Shown here: one piece after another, positions 1 through 8,358 of the stretch | Layout: each line of letters opens with the position of its first letter | Numbering within the stretch: the first letter of the stretch is position 1 | Source of the DNA: an uncultured Prevotella sp. | Lineage (GTDB): Bacteria > Bacteroidota > Bacteroidia > Bacteroidales > Bacteroidaceae | Direction: 5' to 3' | NCBI GenBank assembly: GCA_900543975.1 | Contig: UQTI01000035.1 | Span: forward strand, 1 to 32,960 | Length of the DNA stretch: 32,960 nucleotides | Program-made: the position numbers and the translations under genes | The notes under the pieces: model-generated | What the model was told of the DNA's origin: nothing | The model's database searches: none | What the model saw: only the letters and a program-made list of their open reading frames with translations

Positions 1-24
1 CAAAACATCATCATTTGAATATTG

Positions 25-156
25 TAAACATGGCATTCATGAAGCATAAACATGGCATTCATGAAGCATAAACATGGCATTCATGAAGCGTAAACATGGC
101 ATTCATGAAGCGTAAACATGGCAGTTACGAAGCGTAAACATGGCAGTTGCGAAGCA
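25..156. repeat. Six tandem 22-bp repeats
   Basis: Six head-to-tail 22-bp units start at 25, 47, 69, 91, 113 and 135. Each begins TAAACATGGCA and ends GAAGCA or GAAGCG. The first four differ only at the last base. The last two share a changed centre (AGTTRC in place of TTCAT), so the array is graded. It holds no convincing reading frame and lies beyond the terminator of the susCDEF operon. The rest of 1-337 holds only the terminator and hairpin listed separately. Confidence 0.9.
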
Positions 157-220
157 CGATATAAACAATAAAAAATGTTTTTGCTTTAAAAATGTTAGAC
201 AATGCTCATGCCGAGCATAC

Positions 221-256
221 AAAAAAACTGGGACCCTCTAAAAAAGAGAATCCCAG
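221..256 (-). terminator. Rho-independent terminator of the susCDEF operon
   Basis: Read on the minus strand, CTGGGA (complement of 251-256) pairs with TCCCAG (complement of 228-233), with an inner CTCT/AGAG pairing. Seven T residues (complement of 221-227) follow immediately. It lies about 80 bp past the stop codon of the last gene, in the expected place for the end of the operon. Confidence 0.8.
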
Positions 257-271
257 CAAACGCTTTAAACA

Positions 272-303
272 GCTGCCCGTTGCCCCCGGAGGAGCAAGGG
301 CAG
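272..303 (-). other. Stem-loop in the 3' UTR of the sus operon
   Basis: GCTGCCC at 272-278 and GGGCAGC at 297-303 are perfect inverted repeats, extended inward by TTGC/GCAA after a one-base bulge. The structure lies between the last stop codon and the T-tailed terminator, with no T-run of its own. It may protect the 3' end of the mRNA. This role is inferred. Confidence 0.5.
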
Positions 304-337
304 CCTCCAATGATTATGATGCTTATGATGAAGCCTG

Positions 338-1738
338 TTATTTAATCTCAACAGCACCTGTGGTGAAGTTGATATGAGCCTGCTTACCAGCCTCAACGCT
401 CACATGAGTGTCAACATCATCACCGCCACGTCCGCGGTACAAGATGCTACCGTTATTTACGAAGAACTCTGCCTGCCACCACTCTGTATTGTCAAGAGCA
501 AGGCTCATACGAATCTCACCGTCTTTAGCGAATTTAGGAGAAACGAACTCGCCATCCTCTGTTGCGGGAACAGTGAACTTGTTAGCCTCTACAGCACCTG
601 TTACATCCCAACCCTGAGCAGTTGTAGCGCCCTGGAGGTAAACGTTAGGTTCAAGGATAGAGACAGCGCGGTCGGTCTTCGACTTGTATGTTACAACGAC
701 CAGGTACCAGCCAGCGTTGGTGACCTTCAGGTTGCCACCCTCGTCAACGATACCGGCACCTGCCTCGTCGTTGATTGTAGTGCCACCGAAACCGAAGTCG
801 TCCTTCCAGTCGGCTACAGGAGCGAACTTGAACTGCTCGTCAGCATGCAGGTAGATGATCTTCCAATACATGTCGTGACTATGAACAGGTATGAACTGAA
901 GCCACTTACCGCCGTCAGCAGCATTACCCCATCCGTAGTTGCTACCAGTCATGAAGATATCCATAGGAGCGAGAGCGCAAGATGCAGAGTTGCTCTCAGC
1001 GTTGAAGTTGAAGACATACTTCTTGTCAGCCTCATCGATAGTTATTGTTTCGCCCTGAACGAGCTTGCCCTTTACTATACCATAAGCTACAGATTCGAGA
1101 TCAGACTCGTCAATCTGAGAAGCCTTAACGAGGCCTAACTTACCTTTCTGAGTAGGAGTGAAGACAAGCTCGAAGTTAGGATCATCCCAGAAGTTGGTCT
1201 CTGAGTGACCAAGCTTCACAGCGTTGGCCTTGTCCCAACCGCCGAGAGCCGGACCAACGAGATAGTAGCCACCAGCGTCGATGTCAGCAGCTTGAGGAAT
1301 AACCTTTACCTTGAAGGTGCCGCTTGTTACCTTAACGGCTGTTGAGCCGTTGCTGGGGAACTGCTCCACAACAGCGTCGAGGTCGCGCTCCTCAGGAGCC
1401 TTGCCGTAGTTGTCAACTACATATTTCTGCAGTTCATCATAAGGAACCTTTGCATCGAGAGCGATATCAAAGCTCTTTTTGCCCTCAAGAACCAAACGAT
1501 AAGTTGCATCTGCGTAGGCAGCATCGCTTGATGTAGGAGCTGTAACCTGTGCCACCTGCACGGTCTCGTCAAACACCTCGCCGAGGTTGATGACAGGCAC
1601 CTCTGTCACACTGCCGTTTCCAAACTGCACAGTGGCAGGCTGGTCATTGTGCTGAGGGCCAGCCCAATCTTTGTAATCGTCTGTGCAAGCTGCGAGCGAT
1701 GTAGCGAGCACGAGAAGAGAAAATATTGTTTTTTTCAT
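338..1738 (-). CDS. susF: SusF-like surface starch-binding lipoprotein
   Basis: 466 aa. A lipoprotein signal ends at SLAAC (Cys18) and is followed by TDD, the acidic pattern that favours surface display in Bacteroidetes. A SusE/SusF-type N-terminal domain (about 20-150) is followed by three repeated beta-sandwich modules, beginning near GYYLVGPALGGW (about 157), DIFMTGSNYGWG (about 260) and VYLQGATTAQGW (about 368). Three starch-binding modules is the arrangement known for SusF, whereas SusE has two. The protein should help hold starch at the cell surface and is not an enzyme. It is the last gene of the susCDEF operon, 76 bp after susE across a strong hairpin and about 80 bp before a terminator. 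These proteins diverge quickly, so the name rests on position and module count as much as on sequence. Confidence 0.82.
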   Translation of the reverse strand: MKKTIFSLLVLATSLAACTDDYKDWAGPQHNDQPATVQFGNGSVTEVPVINLGEVFDETVQVAQVTAPTSSDAAYADATYRLVLEGKKSFDIALDAKVPYDELQKYVVDNYGKAPEERDLDAVVEQFPSNGSTAVKVTSGTFKVKVIPQAADIDAGGYYLVGPALGGWDKANAVKLGHSETNFWDDPNFELVFTPTQKGKLGLVKASQIDESDLESVAYGIVKGKLVQGETITIDEADKKYVFNFNAESNSASCALAPMDIFMTGSNYGWGNAADGGKWLQFIPVHSHDMYWKIIYLHADEQFKFAPVADWKDDFGFGGTTINDEAGAGIVDEGGNLKVTNAGWYLVVVTYKSKTDRAVSILEPNVYLQGATTAQGWDVTGAVEANKFTVPATEDGEFVSPKFAKDGEIRMSLALDNTEWWQAEFFVNNGSILYRGRGGDDVDTHVSVEAGKQAHINFTTGAVEIK

Positions 1739-1764
1739 TTCTGTTTTCTTTTTAGGTTTCGTTT

Positions 1765-1807
1765 AAGGAGGGTTCTTCTATGTGTGTTCCAAAGAAGAAC
1801 CCGCCTT
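1765..1807 (-). other. Strong intercistronic hairpin between susE and susF
   Basis: GGGTTCTTCT (1770-1779) pairs perfectly with AGAAGAACCC (1793-1802). One mismatch further out, AAGG pairs with CCTT, giving 14 pairs in a 15-position stem with a 13-nt loop. It begins 8 bp after the susE stop codon. The minus strand has no T-run after it, so it looks more like an RNA-processing or stability element, or a partial attenuator, than a full terminator. Confidence 0.75.
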
Positions 1808-1814
1808 AAGAAAA

Positions 1815-3065
1815 TTAGTTCTGAGGAATGAAGCGATAGTAGCCTGTGATATCGTTGAAGATAACCATGTACTTGCCTGCAGGGAGAGCGATGTTGCCAC
1901 CACCTGCTGCGCCCCATCCGTAGAGGTCGCCTGTACTGAAGGTCAGCACGCCACCAGCATCAACACCCCAGTTGGTGCCCCATGTACCGTTGTTGAACTT
2001 AACTGTACCTCCCTCAGGATTCTCAATTGTCAAGTACCAGTCGTGATTGTTTACACCAGCGCATGTGTGAACAGGAGACATAGCGTTACCGTTCTCAAGC
2101 CAACCGTTATAATCACCAGTCAAACAAATCGTTGAGTAGGTAGGAGCGTTGCCCTCATAAGGCTCGATTGTAATCTGGGCAGGAGTGTTGCCTGGTGCAC
2201 CTTGAGCACCAGTGGAGTTGAATGTCACGCGGTAAACGCCAGGAGCCGCTACCTTGATGTCTTTTGAGCCGCCGTTGTTGAGAACGAGCGGACCGCCAAC
2301 GCCATCCGTACCAACCTGATTAGTCCAGTTGTCTGCTTCACCGAGGTTAAGCTTCAAACCGTTACCGCCGAGGTAGCCTACCCATTCGGTTACACCCTCA
2401 CCGGTCTTCTTGTCATAAACGCCATCCTTGATAGGCTGCATTGGTAACGAGCTTGTAGGTATATCCCACTTCCATAAGCCGTCGCCGATGTCACCACCGA
2501 TAAGATTCCACAGAAGGGGATCAGCTGTTGTGAGCACAACGTAGTAAGGAACAGCGTTGATGGCAACAACGTTAGATGTCACCTCAGAGAGGGTCACCTT
2601 TGAAGCGTCCTGAACGAAAGCGCGAACACGCATGCTCACCTTCTGCTCAGCAGGCACCTGATCCTCATCCCACTTGTTCAGCTTGGCAAGAGCTGTAGCG
2701 ATGCTTGCTGTGGGAACGTTAGCCTTGCACAATGGATAGACGTCTTCGAGATCGATGTAATCGGCACTTGAGTTGTCCTCAGCTTCCTCGTCATATTTTG
2801 TTGTGAATGAGCCAGTAGAAGAAACCTGTACCTGATATTTAGCGGCAACAGGAGCGTTCATTGTGGTGAACTGTGGCTGTGACCAAGTGAGCTCTACCGA
2901 CTTCGACTTTTCGAGGTCTACGAGCGCGTCACCCACAGCGGGGTTATTGACCGTGAACTCTGTCGGTGTGAGGAGCTCAGGATTTGAGTCGCGGTCTGAA
3001 TCGCATGATGTGAAAGCCACCATGGTGGCCACCATCATCATTGCGTATGAAAATATCTTTTTCAT
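1815..3065 (-). CDS. susE: SusE-like surface starch-binding lipoprotein
   Basis: 416 aa from the chosen start. The frame is open 27 codons further upstream, to 3146, but that extension lies in an intergenic hairpin. The ATG at 3065 begins a textbook lipoprotein signal (MKKIFSYAMMM...FTSC, Cys21), followed by the acidic DSDRD surface-export pattern. An Ig-like SusE domain (about 25-165; ELLTPTEF, VELTWSQPQF) is followed by two starch-binding modules. The first starts near YYVVLTTADPLLWNLIG, the second near ICLTGDYNGW. Two modules fit SusE. It is the third gene of the operon, 91 bp after susD with a hairpin in the gap. It should bind starch at the surface next to SusCD. The exact glycan range cannot be read from sequence. 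Confidence 0.83.
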   Translation of the reverse strand: MKKIFSYAMMMVATMVAFTSCDSDRDSNPELLTPTEFTVNNPAVGDALVDLEKSKSVELTWSQPQFTTMNAPVAAKYQVQVSSTGSFTTKYDEEAEDNSSADYIDLEDVYPLCKANVPTASIATALAKLNKWDEDQVPAEQKVSMRVRAFVQDASKVTLSEVTSNVVAINAVPYYVVLTTADPLLWNLIGGDIGDGLWKWDIPTSSLPMQPIKDGVYDKKTGEGVTEWVGYLGGNGLKLNLGEADNWTNQVGTDGVGGPLVLNNGGSKDIKVAAPGVYRVTFNSTGAQGAPGNTPAQITIEPYEGNAPTYSTICLTGDYNGWLENGNAMSPVHTCAGVNNHDWYLTIENPEGGTVKFNNGTWGTNWGVDAGGVLTFSTGDLYGWGAAGGGNIALPAGKYMVIFNDITGYYRFIPQN

Positions 3066-3103
3066 AAGTGTTTGTTTTATTATTAAGTTTGCAAGTGTTG
3101 AGC

Positions 3104-3137
3104 AACAAGCGGAAAACCATGTGTTGAGCCGCTTGTT
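3104..3137 (-). other. Intercistronic hairpin between susD and susE
   Basis: AACAAGCGG at 3104-3112 and CCGCTTGTT at 3129-3137 form a perfect 9-bp stem with a 16-nt loop in the 91-bp gap between susD and susE. Together with the susE-susF hairpin, it separates the import pair (susC, susD) from the accessory binding proteins on the transcript. It may tune their relative levels. Confidence 0.6.
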
Positions 3138-3156
3138 ACCCGTCACTATTTAAAAA

Positions 3157-4833
3157 TTAATTTCCGTATCCAGGATTCTGATGACCCTTCAGGTTGGGGT
3201 TAGCGTTAACGTCGTCAGCGGGCAGCGGATACAGGCAACGATCCTTAGAGAAGTCTACGCCCTTCTCAGAACCACCCTTCCAGTCCCAGAGATACTCGTT
3301 AGAGTTGAACAGGCCGTAGCGGATAAGGTCGGTACGACGGAAGCCCTCGTAATAGAGCTCACGGGCACGCTCGTCGAGAATCTGGTTCAGGCTATACTGA
3401 GTCTGTGTTGTGGCGTGTGCACGGTTGCGCAAAGCGTTGATGTAGCCAGTACCTGTAGCTGTTGTGCTGCCACCGTTGAGACGTGCGTCAGCCTCGGCAG
3501 CGATGAGGTAAGCCTCACCTGCACGCATCAGGAAGAAGTCGGTATCGCAGAACTTGGCGTGGTGAGGAGTGCCTTTAGTGTAGGTGTTGCGGAACTTGCC
3601 TACTGAGTAGCCAGATGTAAACTCACTGGGCTTCTTCACAACGAGGTCACGCTCAGTAACGGTAACCTTGTTTGTGCCGTCATCGTTCTTTTCAACGAGA
3701 GTACCCTTACCGCAGAACAGCGCACGGTCGTCGCCAGCCTCTTTAGCAGTGTTCTTGCAGTTGTCGGGAGTGGGATCAGCGCTGGGGAAGAACTTCTTCA
3801 CCAACTGAGAGCGTGAGCGGACACCTGCCCAGAACTCAGATGAGCCGTAGTCGCCGTCCTCGTTCATGTCGTTCTTCCATGTAGCAGCCATGACGAACAA
3901 TGTGCAACCGTAAGCAGCTGATGTGACACCATCCTGCATAATAGAGAGGATTGACTCTGTAGCGGCACCTGTCTCACCGTTGTCACCCATGAAGAGCATC
4001 TGGTAAGGAGTGAAGCCACAAGAAGGATCGTAACCAGCCGACTGGTCGGTGAACAGCTTGTGAGGACCGTTGATTACCTTCTCGGCATATTCCTTGGCCT
4101 CAGCCCAATGAGCTGTGCCTGTGTAAACCTCTGCGTTCAGATACAGACGGGCGAGCAGCATGTTTGCTGCATCCTGGTCAGCGCGACCATATCCCTCCTG
4201 TGAGCTGTTGCGGGCGGCAGGAGCAGCAAGAGAGTTGTAGATCTCCTTAACCTCTGTCTCGATCCAAGTGTAGAGGTCTGCACGCTTAATCTGCTCAGGC
4301 GACTCGGCAGAGAGCTTCAAAGCGAAAGGAACGTTTCCGAACGCATCGAGCAGATAATAATAGTAGAGAGCGCGGAGGAAGCGAACCTCAGCCTCACGTT
4401 TCTCGTCAACACCTGCACACACGTCAAGATAGTGGTTGCAGTAGTTGATGCCTGCATAGAGACGATAGTAGAGACCTCTAATCATAGGATGTGAAGAGTC
4501 CCATGTAGCGTAGTTATACTCGGGGATACCAGGGTCACCCCATGCACAGATAGCCTCGTCGGTAGGAAGCTCCTGAGTGTTGAAAAGCTGGCGGATGAAA
4601 CCTGTTGTACCGCCGTCAAGACCGTCGATATCGCAATCGCCGTCAGGACCAGTCTGACCGGCCAGCGCCATGTTGGCGTAGCACTTTGAGAAGAGTCCGG
4701 GCTCATCCACAGTCATGTTGGTTGATGGGTCGATAGGAGTAACATCAAGGTCGCCCACGCAGGATGTCATGCCCGCAGATGCGAGGATGATGGCTGCTGC
4801 CGGGATAATATTTTTGAAATATCTTAAGTTCAT
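3157..4833 (-). CDS. susD: SusD-like starch-binding lipoprotein
   Basis: 558 aa, the usual length for the RagB/SusD family. A lipoprotein signal ends at GMTSC (Cys25). Family hallmarks include the N-terminal CVGDLDVTPID stretch, the TPR-like region with YYRLYAGINYCNHYLD and EVRFLRALYYYYLLDAFGNVPF (about 125-170), and the C-terminal ILDERARELYYEGFRRTDLIRYG and YPLPADDVNANPNL. SusD forms the lid over the SusC barrel and captures maltooligosaccharides at the surface. It starts 27 bp after susC, so the two should be translated from one message in matched amounts. Confidence 0.95.
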   Translation of the reverse strand: MNLRYFKNIIPAAAIILASAGMTSCVGDLDVTPIDPSTNMTVDEPGLFSKCYANMALAGQTGPDGDCDIDGLDGGTTGFIRQLFNTQELPTDEAICAWGDPGIPEYNYATWDSSHPMIRGLYYRLYAGINYCNHYLDVCAGVDEKREAEVRFLRALYYYYLLDAFGNVPFALKLSAESPEQIKRADLYTWIETEVKEIYNSLAAPAARNSSQEGYGRADQDAANMLLARLYLNAEVYTGTAHWAEAKEYAEKVINGPHKLFTDQSAGYDPSCGFTPYQMLFMGDNGETGAATESILSIMQDGVTSAAYGCTLFVMAATWKNDMNEDGDYGSSEFWAGVRSRSQLVKKFFPSADPTPDNCKNTAKEAGDDRALFCGKGTLVEKNDDGTNKVTVTERDLVVKKPSEFTSGYSVGKFRNTYTKGTPHHAKFCDTDFFLMRAGEAYLIAAEADARLNGGSTTATGTGYINALRNRAHATTQTQYSLNQILDERARELYYEGFRRTDLIRYGLFNSNEYLWDWKGGSEKGVDFSKDRCLYPLPADDVNANPNLKGHQNPGYGN

Positions 4834-4860
4834 AATATGTTTACCTTTAAAATGTTGTAA

Positions 4861-7800
4861 TTAGAAGTTGATGTTTACACCCAGAGTCATTGAGAAAGGA
4901 CGCGGGTAGATTGAGTTGTCGATACCACCGAAGACCTCAGGATCCTGTCCAGAGTAGTTGGTGATAGTAGCCACATTGGTAGCTGTGAGATAAACTCGTC
5001 CGTTCAAGCCGTTGTAAGAACCGCCCTTGAAGAGGTTCTGGAACGAATAGCCGAGGGTAATGTTGTCGAGCTTCACGAACGAAGCATTCTCTACATAGTA
5101 GTCGGAGAGTACCCAAGAGTAAGTCTTCCAGTTGTTCTTGACAGCTGTAGGAGTGGTGTTCTGGAGGCAAGCGAATGAAGAGTCATAACGCTTAGCCACG
5201 TTGGCGTAATCTGCCTGACGGTCATTGTACACATAGTTGCCGAATGAGCCGCGGAGGTTGAAGCCGAGGTCCCAGTTCTTGTACTGGATGCGTGCGCTCA
5301 GACCAGCGAGGTAAGGAGCAGCGGGGCTCTTGTAGCAGTAGCGGTCCGCCTCAGAGATACTTCCATCATTGTTACGGTCAACGAACACGCCCTCAAGAGG
5401 CAGACCGTCGGCACCATAAACCTGCTGGTAAACATAGAATGAGTTTGCAGGTTTTCCAACGGTGTGAACCTGACACTGGTTACCTGTACCTGTATGGATG
5501 CCACCGGTCTTAACCATAGCAGCCTCACCTGTGAGCTCTGTAATCTCGTTCTTGTTGTAAGTGAAGTTGCCTGTCACCTCAACCTGCCAATCCTTTGTCT
5601 GAACAGGACGAACGGTCAGAGAAGCCTCGACACCCTTGTTCTCAAGAGTACCGATGTTCGACTTAACCTGGTTACGGAAGTTAGAACCTGCCGATACCGA
5701 AGCGTCGTTGATCAGGTCTGTGGTCTTGCGATAGTAGTAGTCGACGCTACCACGGATGCGGTCGCGCAGAATTGAGAAGTCGAGACCTGCATTGTATGTA
5801 GTGGTGGTCTCCCACTTCAGATCCTGGTTGTATGCATCAGGACGCGACAACACACCAGAGGGGTTAACGCCTACGAGCGGATAACGGCCGTTGGTAGTAT
5901 TGATGTTCTCGTTGTAAGAAGCGAAGTAAGCATAGTTGTTGTTGATGTCCTGCTGGCCTGTCTTACCATAGCCGAGACGGAGCTTTAACTCGTCAAGCCA
6001 ATGAACGTTCTTGAGGAACTTCTCCTCGTTAACCTTCCAACCGAAAGCGAAAGCGGGGAATGTTGCCCAGTGCTCCTTAAAACGTGAAGAACCGTCACGA
6101 CGTATTGTTGCGGTGAGCATGTAGCGGTCGAAGGCAATGTAGTTCAAACGTCCGAAGAACGAAACGATATAATACTCCTGCTTCCACTCGCTCTTTTTAT
6201 AAGAGTTGTAGTCCTTATCTGTGAGAGCAGCAATCTGGTCTGCCGACTTGCCCATCTCTGTGCGTGTGTCACGATAGAATTGATTTCCCCAATACTTAAC
6301 GTGAGTCCACTCGTAACCGCCCATGACATCGAAGTGCTGTGTCTTGCTGAAATCCTTATAATACTGAGCGTATGTAGACAGCGCAAGGTTATACTTGTTC
6401 TCCTTTGTGAAGCCAGAGTTGCCCCAATAGAAGTTAGAGGGGCCCCAGTCGGCCATGTCGGTCTTCTGCTTACCGTTAGCCCAGTCGCCAGAAGCGTTGG
6501 CATGCAGACGCAAGTCCTCGAAGCCATGTACCTTATAGTCAACCTCAACGTTTCCGAGGAAGTCGTAAGAATTGGCGCGGTCGTTCTTCTCGTTAAGAAG
6601 AGCAACAGGGTTGTCTGGAGCGTTGCCGTTAGCGAATGTTGGATAAGTGTCCTTAGGCAGCGGACTCTTGTCATCTGTTACCTGTGTCCAAGCGGTGTAA
6701 CCGTTATAGTTGGTGAAACGAGGGTCGTCAGAGCGAACGACCTGTGTGGGGTCCATACGGAGAGCCGCACCCACAGCGTCGTTGTTGGCGTAGCGTGTCT
6801 TGGCATACATGAACTTACCGTTGGCGTTAACCTTCAGGTGATCCTCGAAGAATGAGGGTGAGAGGTTCAAGCTTGCTGTGTAACGCTGATAGTTGCTGGT
6901 CTTGAGGATACCGTTCTGGTCAGTATAGCCAAGGCTTGCGCGGAAAGGCATGCCCTTAACGCCGCCAGTCACTGTTACGTTGTGGTCGGTACTTATAGCT
7001 GTGCGGTAGATCTCGTCCTGCCAGTCGGTGTTGGCTGTGCCAAGGAGCTTAGCAGCTTCGCTGTCAGCACCATAATAACTATTAATAAAGTCGCGGTATT
7101 CGTCGCCGTTAAGCACGTCAAATTTATTAGCGAGCATTGACATTGACACGTTACCAGAGTAGCTTACCTTAGGTGCTGCGTTGCCACGACCCTTCTTGGT
7201 GGTGATGATAATTACACCGTTAGAACCACGCGAACCGTAGATAGCGGTTGCCGAAGCGTCCTTCAAGACGGTGAAACTCTCGATATCGTTAGGGTTAACC
7301 ATTGCGAGGGGGTTAGGAGCACCCTTCACACCTTGGTTATCCATGGCCATACCGTCGATCACGATCAACGGATCGTTGTTGGCGTTCAGTGAAGAACCGC
7401 CACGCACACGGATGGTAGCGCCACCGCCAGGGTTGCCGTTAGATGTTGTTACGTTCACACCGGCAATCTTACCCTGCATCAACTCCTGAGCTGAGCTCAC
7501 GAGAGGACGGTTTTTCTCATCGGGCTTGATAGCGGTAACCGAACCAGTGAGGTCGTTCTTCTTGGCAACACCGTAGCCGATAACCACGACGTCGTTAAGA
7601 GTCTGCGACTCGTTCTTCAGCTGCACCAAAAGGTTGGGCTGTGCCTGGATCTTCACCGTCTCATATCCAACGTATGAGATTTCGAGTTCCGACTTTGCAT
7701 CGGCAGCAATAGAGAAGTTACCGTCGAGGTCGGTGACAGCACCGTTCTTCTGGCCCACCACTCTTACAGTAGCGCCAAGAACTGGTTCGCCGGTCTCGTC

Positions 7801-7914
7801 TTTCACGTTACCCTTCACAGTGATCGACTGTGCAAAGGCTGAAGCCGACAGGAGTAGTCCAGCCGAGAGGGTGAACATTCTGAGAGCGTTTCCGAATTTA
7901 ACCTGCTTCATCAT
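4861..7914 (-). CDS. susC: SusC-like TonB-dependent maltooligosaccharide transporter
   Basis: 1017 aa. A signal peptide ends near SAFAQS (about 28-30). It is followed by a carboxypeptidase-regulatory-like domain (about 32-105), a TonB-box-like DVVVIGYG (108-115), a plug domain with VRGGSSLNANNDPLIVIDGM and SATAIYGSRGSNGVIIITTKKG, then a large beta-barrel ending in the outer-membrane signature LGVNINF. It imports starch fragments through the outer membrane using TonB energy, with SusD as its lid. It is the first gene of the minus-strand operon. A TAnnTTTG element about 270 bp upstream implies a leader of roughly 260 nt. The sequence alone does not prove substrate, but the amylase, pullulanase and MalQ neighbours make starch or maltodextrin by far the best call. 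Confidence 0.95.
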   Translation of the reverse strand: MMKQVKFGNALRMFTLSAGLLLSASAFAQSITVKGNVKDETGEPVLGATVRVVGQKNGAVTDLDGNFSIAADAKSELEISYVGYETVKIQAQPNLLVQLKNESQTLNDVVVIGYGVAKKNDLTGSVTAIKPDEKNRPLVSSAQELMQGKIAGVNVTTSNGNPGGGATIRVRGGSSLNANNDPLIVIDGMAMDNQGVKGAPNPLAMVNPNDIESFTVLKDASATAIYGSRGSNGVIIITTKKGRGNAAPKVSYSGNVSMSMLANKFDVLNGDEYRDFINSYYGADSEAAKLLGTANTDWQDEIYRTAISTDHNVTVTGGVKGMPFRASLGYTDQNGILKTSNYQRYTASLNLSPSFFEDHLKVNANGKFMYAKTRYANNDAVGAALRMDPTQVVRSDDPRFTNYNGYTAWTQVTDDKSPLPKDTYPTFANGNAPDNPVALLNEKNDRANSYDFLGNVEVDYKVHGFEDLRLHANASGDWANGKQKTDMADWGPSNFYWGNSGFTKENKYNLALSTYAQYYKDFSKTQHFDVMGGYEWTHVKYWGNQFYRDTRTEMGKSADQIAALTDKDYNSYKKSEWKQEYYIVSFFGRLNYIAFDRYMLTATIRRDGSSRFKEHWATFPAFAFGWKVNEEKFLKNVHWLDELKLRLGYGKTGQQDINNNYAYFASYNENINTTNGRYPLVGVNPSGVLSRPDAYNQDLKWETTTTYNAGLDFSILRDRIRGSVDYYYRKTTDLINDASVSAGSNFRNQVKSNIGTLENKGVEASLTVRPVQTKDWQVEVTGNFTYNKNEITELTGEAAMVKTGGIHTGTGNQCQVHTVGKPANSFYVYQQVYGADGLPLEGVFVDRNNDGSISEADRYCYKSPAAPYLAGLSARIQYKNWDLGFNLRGSFGNYVYNDRQADYANVAKRYDSSFACLQNTTPTAVKNNWKTYSWVLSDYYVENASFVKLDNITLGYSFQNLFKGGSYNGLNGRVYLTATNVATITNYSGQDPEVFGGIDNSIYPRPFSMTLGVNINF

Positions 7915-8175
7915 TTTTTAGTATTGATATATAATAAATTGATATTTTGTCGCTTGCTTGTCTTTAAGCTTGCGCTTTATATTTCTTTGGTTTTTTGGTT
8001 TCGTGACCAGAGCTTGTTGTGACGAAAACTTGTTTCGAGAGTCAAGCCTTTGGCCTAAAAAAATGTCATCTGTTTCTTGCGGTCCGAAGACCATCCCGAA
8101 GGTTTTTGCGGTTCAGGAAATTGGTTGAACAAATGTCAGTCGGTTTTACCGTAGGTTTTACATTTTTTTGGATTT
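7915..8175 (-). other. Long predicted 5' leader of susC
   Basis: If the -7 at 8182-8189 is used, susC mRNA starts near 8175 and has about 260 untranslated bases. Visible structure includes GGTC-TTCG-GACC (8081-8092, minus strand), a short stem closed by a stable UUCG-type tetraloop, and CGGT/ACCG at 8141-8151. No riboswitch is recognised and no reading frame looks coding. Confidence 0.45.
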
Positions 8176-8181
8176 CTGCTG

Positions 8182-8189
8182 CAAAATTA
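8182..8189 (-). promoter_or_regulatory. susC operon promoter, -7 element
   Basis: The minus strand reads TAATTTTG, an exact TAnnTTTG Bacteroidetes -7. No TTG/TTTG -33 is present at the usual 19-20 bp spacing, which would fit a promoter needing an activator. The upstream LacI-type palindrome is centred 62.5 bp from the first base of this element. Confidence 0.6.
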
Positions 8190-8245
8190 AATGCATTTAG
8201 TGTTTCGTTATCATTTTTTTGAGTTAAATCAACCATTTTCTGTGC

Positions 8246-8270
8246 GCAAACGTTTGCACAAAACGTTTTG
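8246..8270. promoter_or_regulatory. Twin LacI-type operators between susC and lacI
   Basis: Two perfect 12-bp palindromes stand side by side: GCAAACGTTTGC (8246-8257) and CAAAACGTTTTG (8259-8270), with centres 13 bp apart. Both have the central AAACGTTT core with CG dyad typical of LacI/PurR/CcpA-type sites. They lie in the divergent gap between susC and the lacI-type gene, upstream of both predicted -7 elements and not over them. A third related site lies before malQ. The likely binder is the adjacent regulator. Confidence 0.8.
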
Positions 8271-8312
8271 AAAAAGTGTTGCGCATGTATGTGTTATTTC
8301 AAAACTTTACAA

Positions 8313-8320
8313 TACCTTTG
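8313..8320 (+). promoter_or_regulatory. lacI-type regulator promoter, -7 element
   Basis: TACCTTTG is an exact TAnnTTTG match, 38 bp before the start codon. The -33 position has only TGTG, a weak match. The GCAAACGTTTGC palindrome is centred 61.5 bp upstream of its first base and the second palindrome 48.5 bp upstream. The regulator probably controls its own gene. Confidence 0.6.
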
Positions 8321-8358
8321 CAGTAGACAAAACCACTCTTAATCCTTATGACTACAAA

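Noticed and set aside
374..1138. 254-aa open frame on the plus strand opposite susF
   Set aside because: It is antisense to the SusF-like lipoprotein, with a composition typical of a reverse-strand shadow and no promoter.
3066..3146. Upstream extension of the SusE-like gene
   Set aside because: The extra 27 codons precede a perfect lipoprotein signal peptide and overlap an intergenic hairpin, so the ATG at 3065 is the better start.
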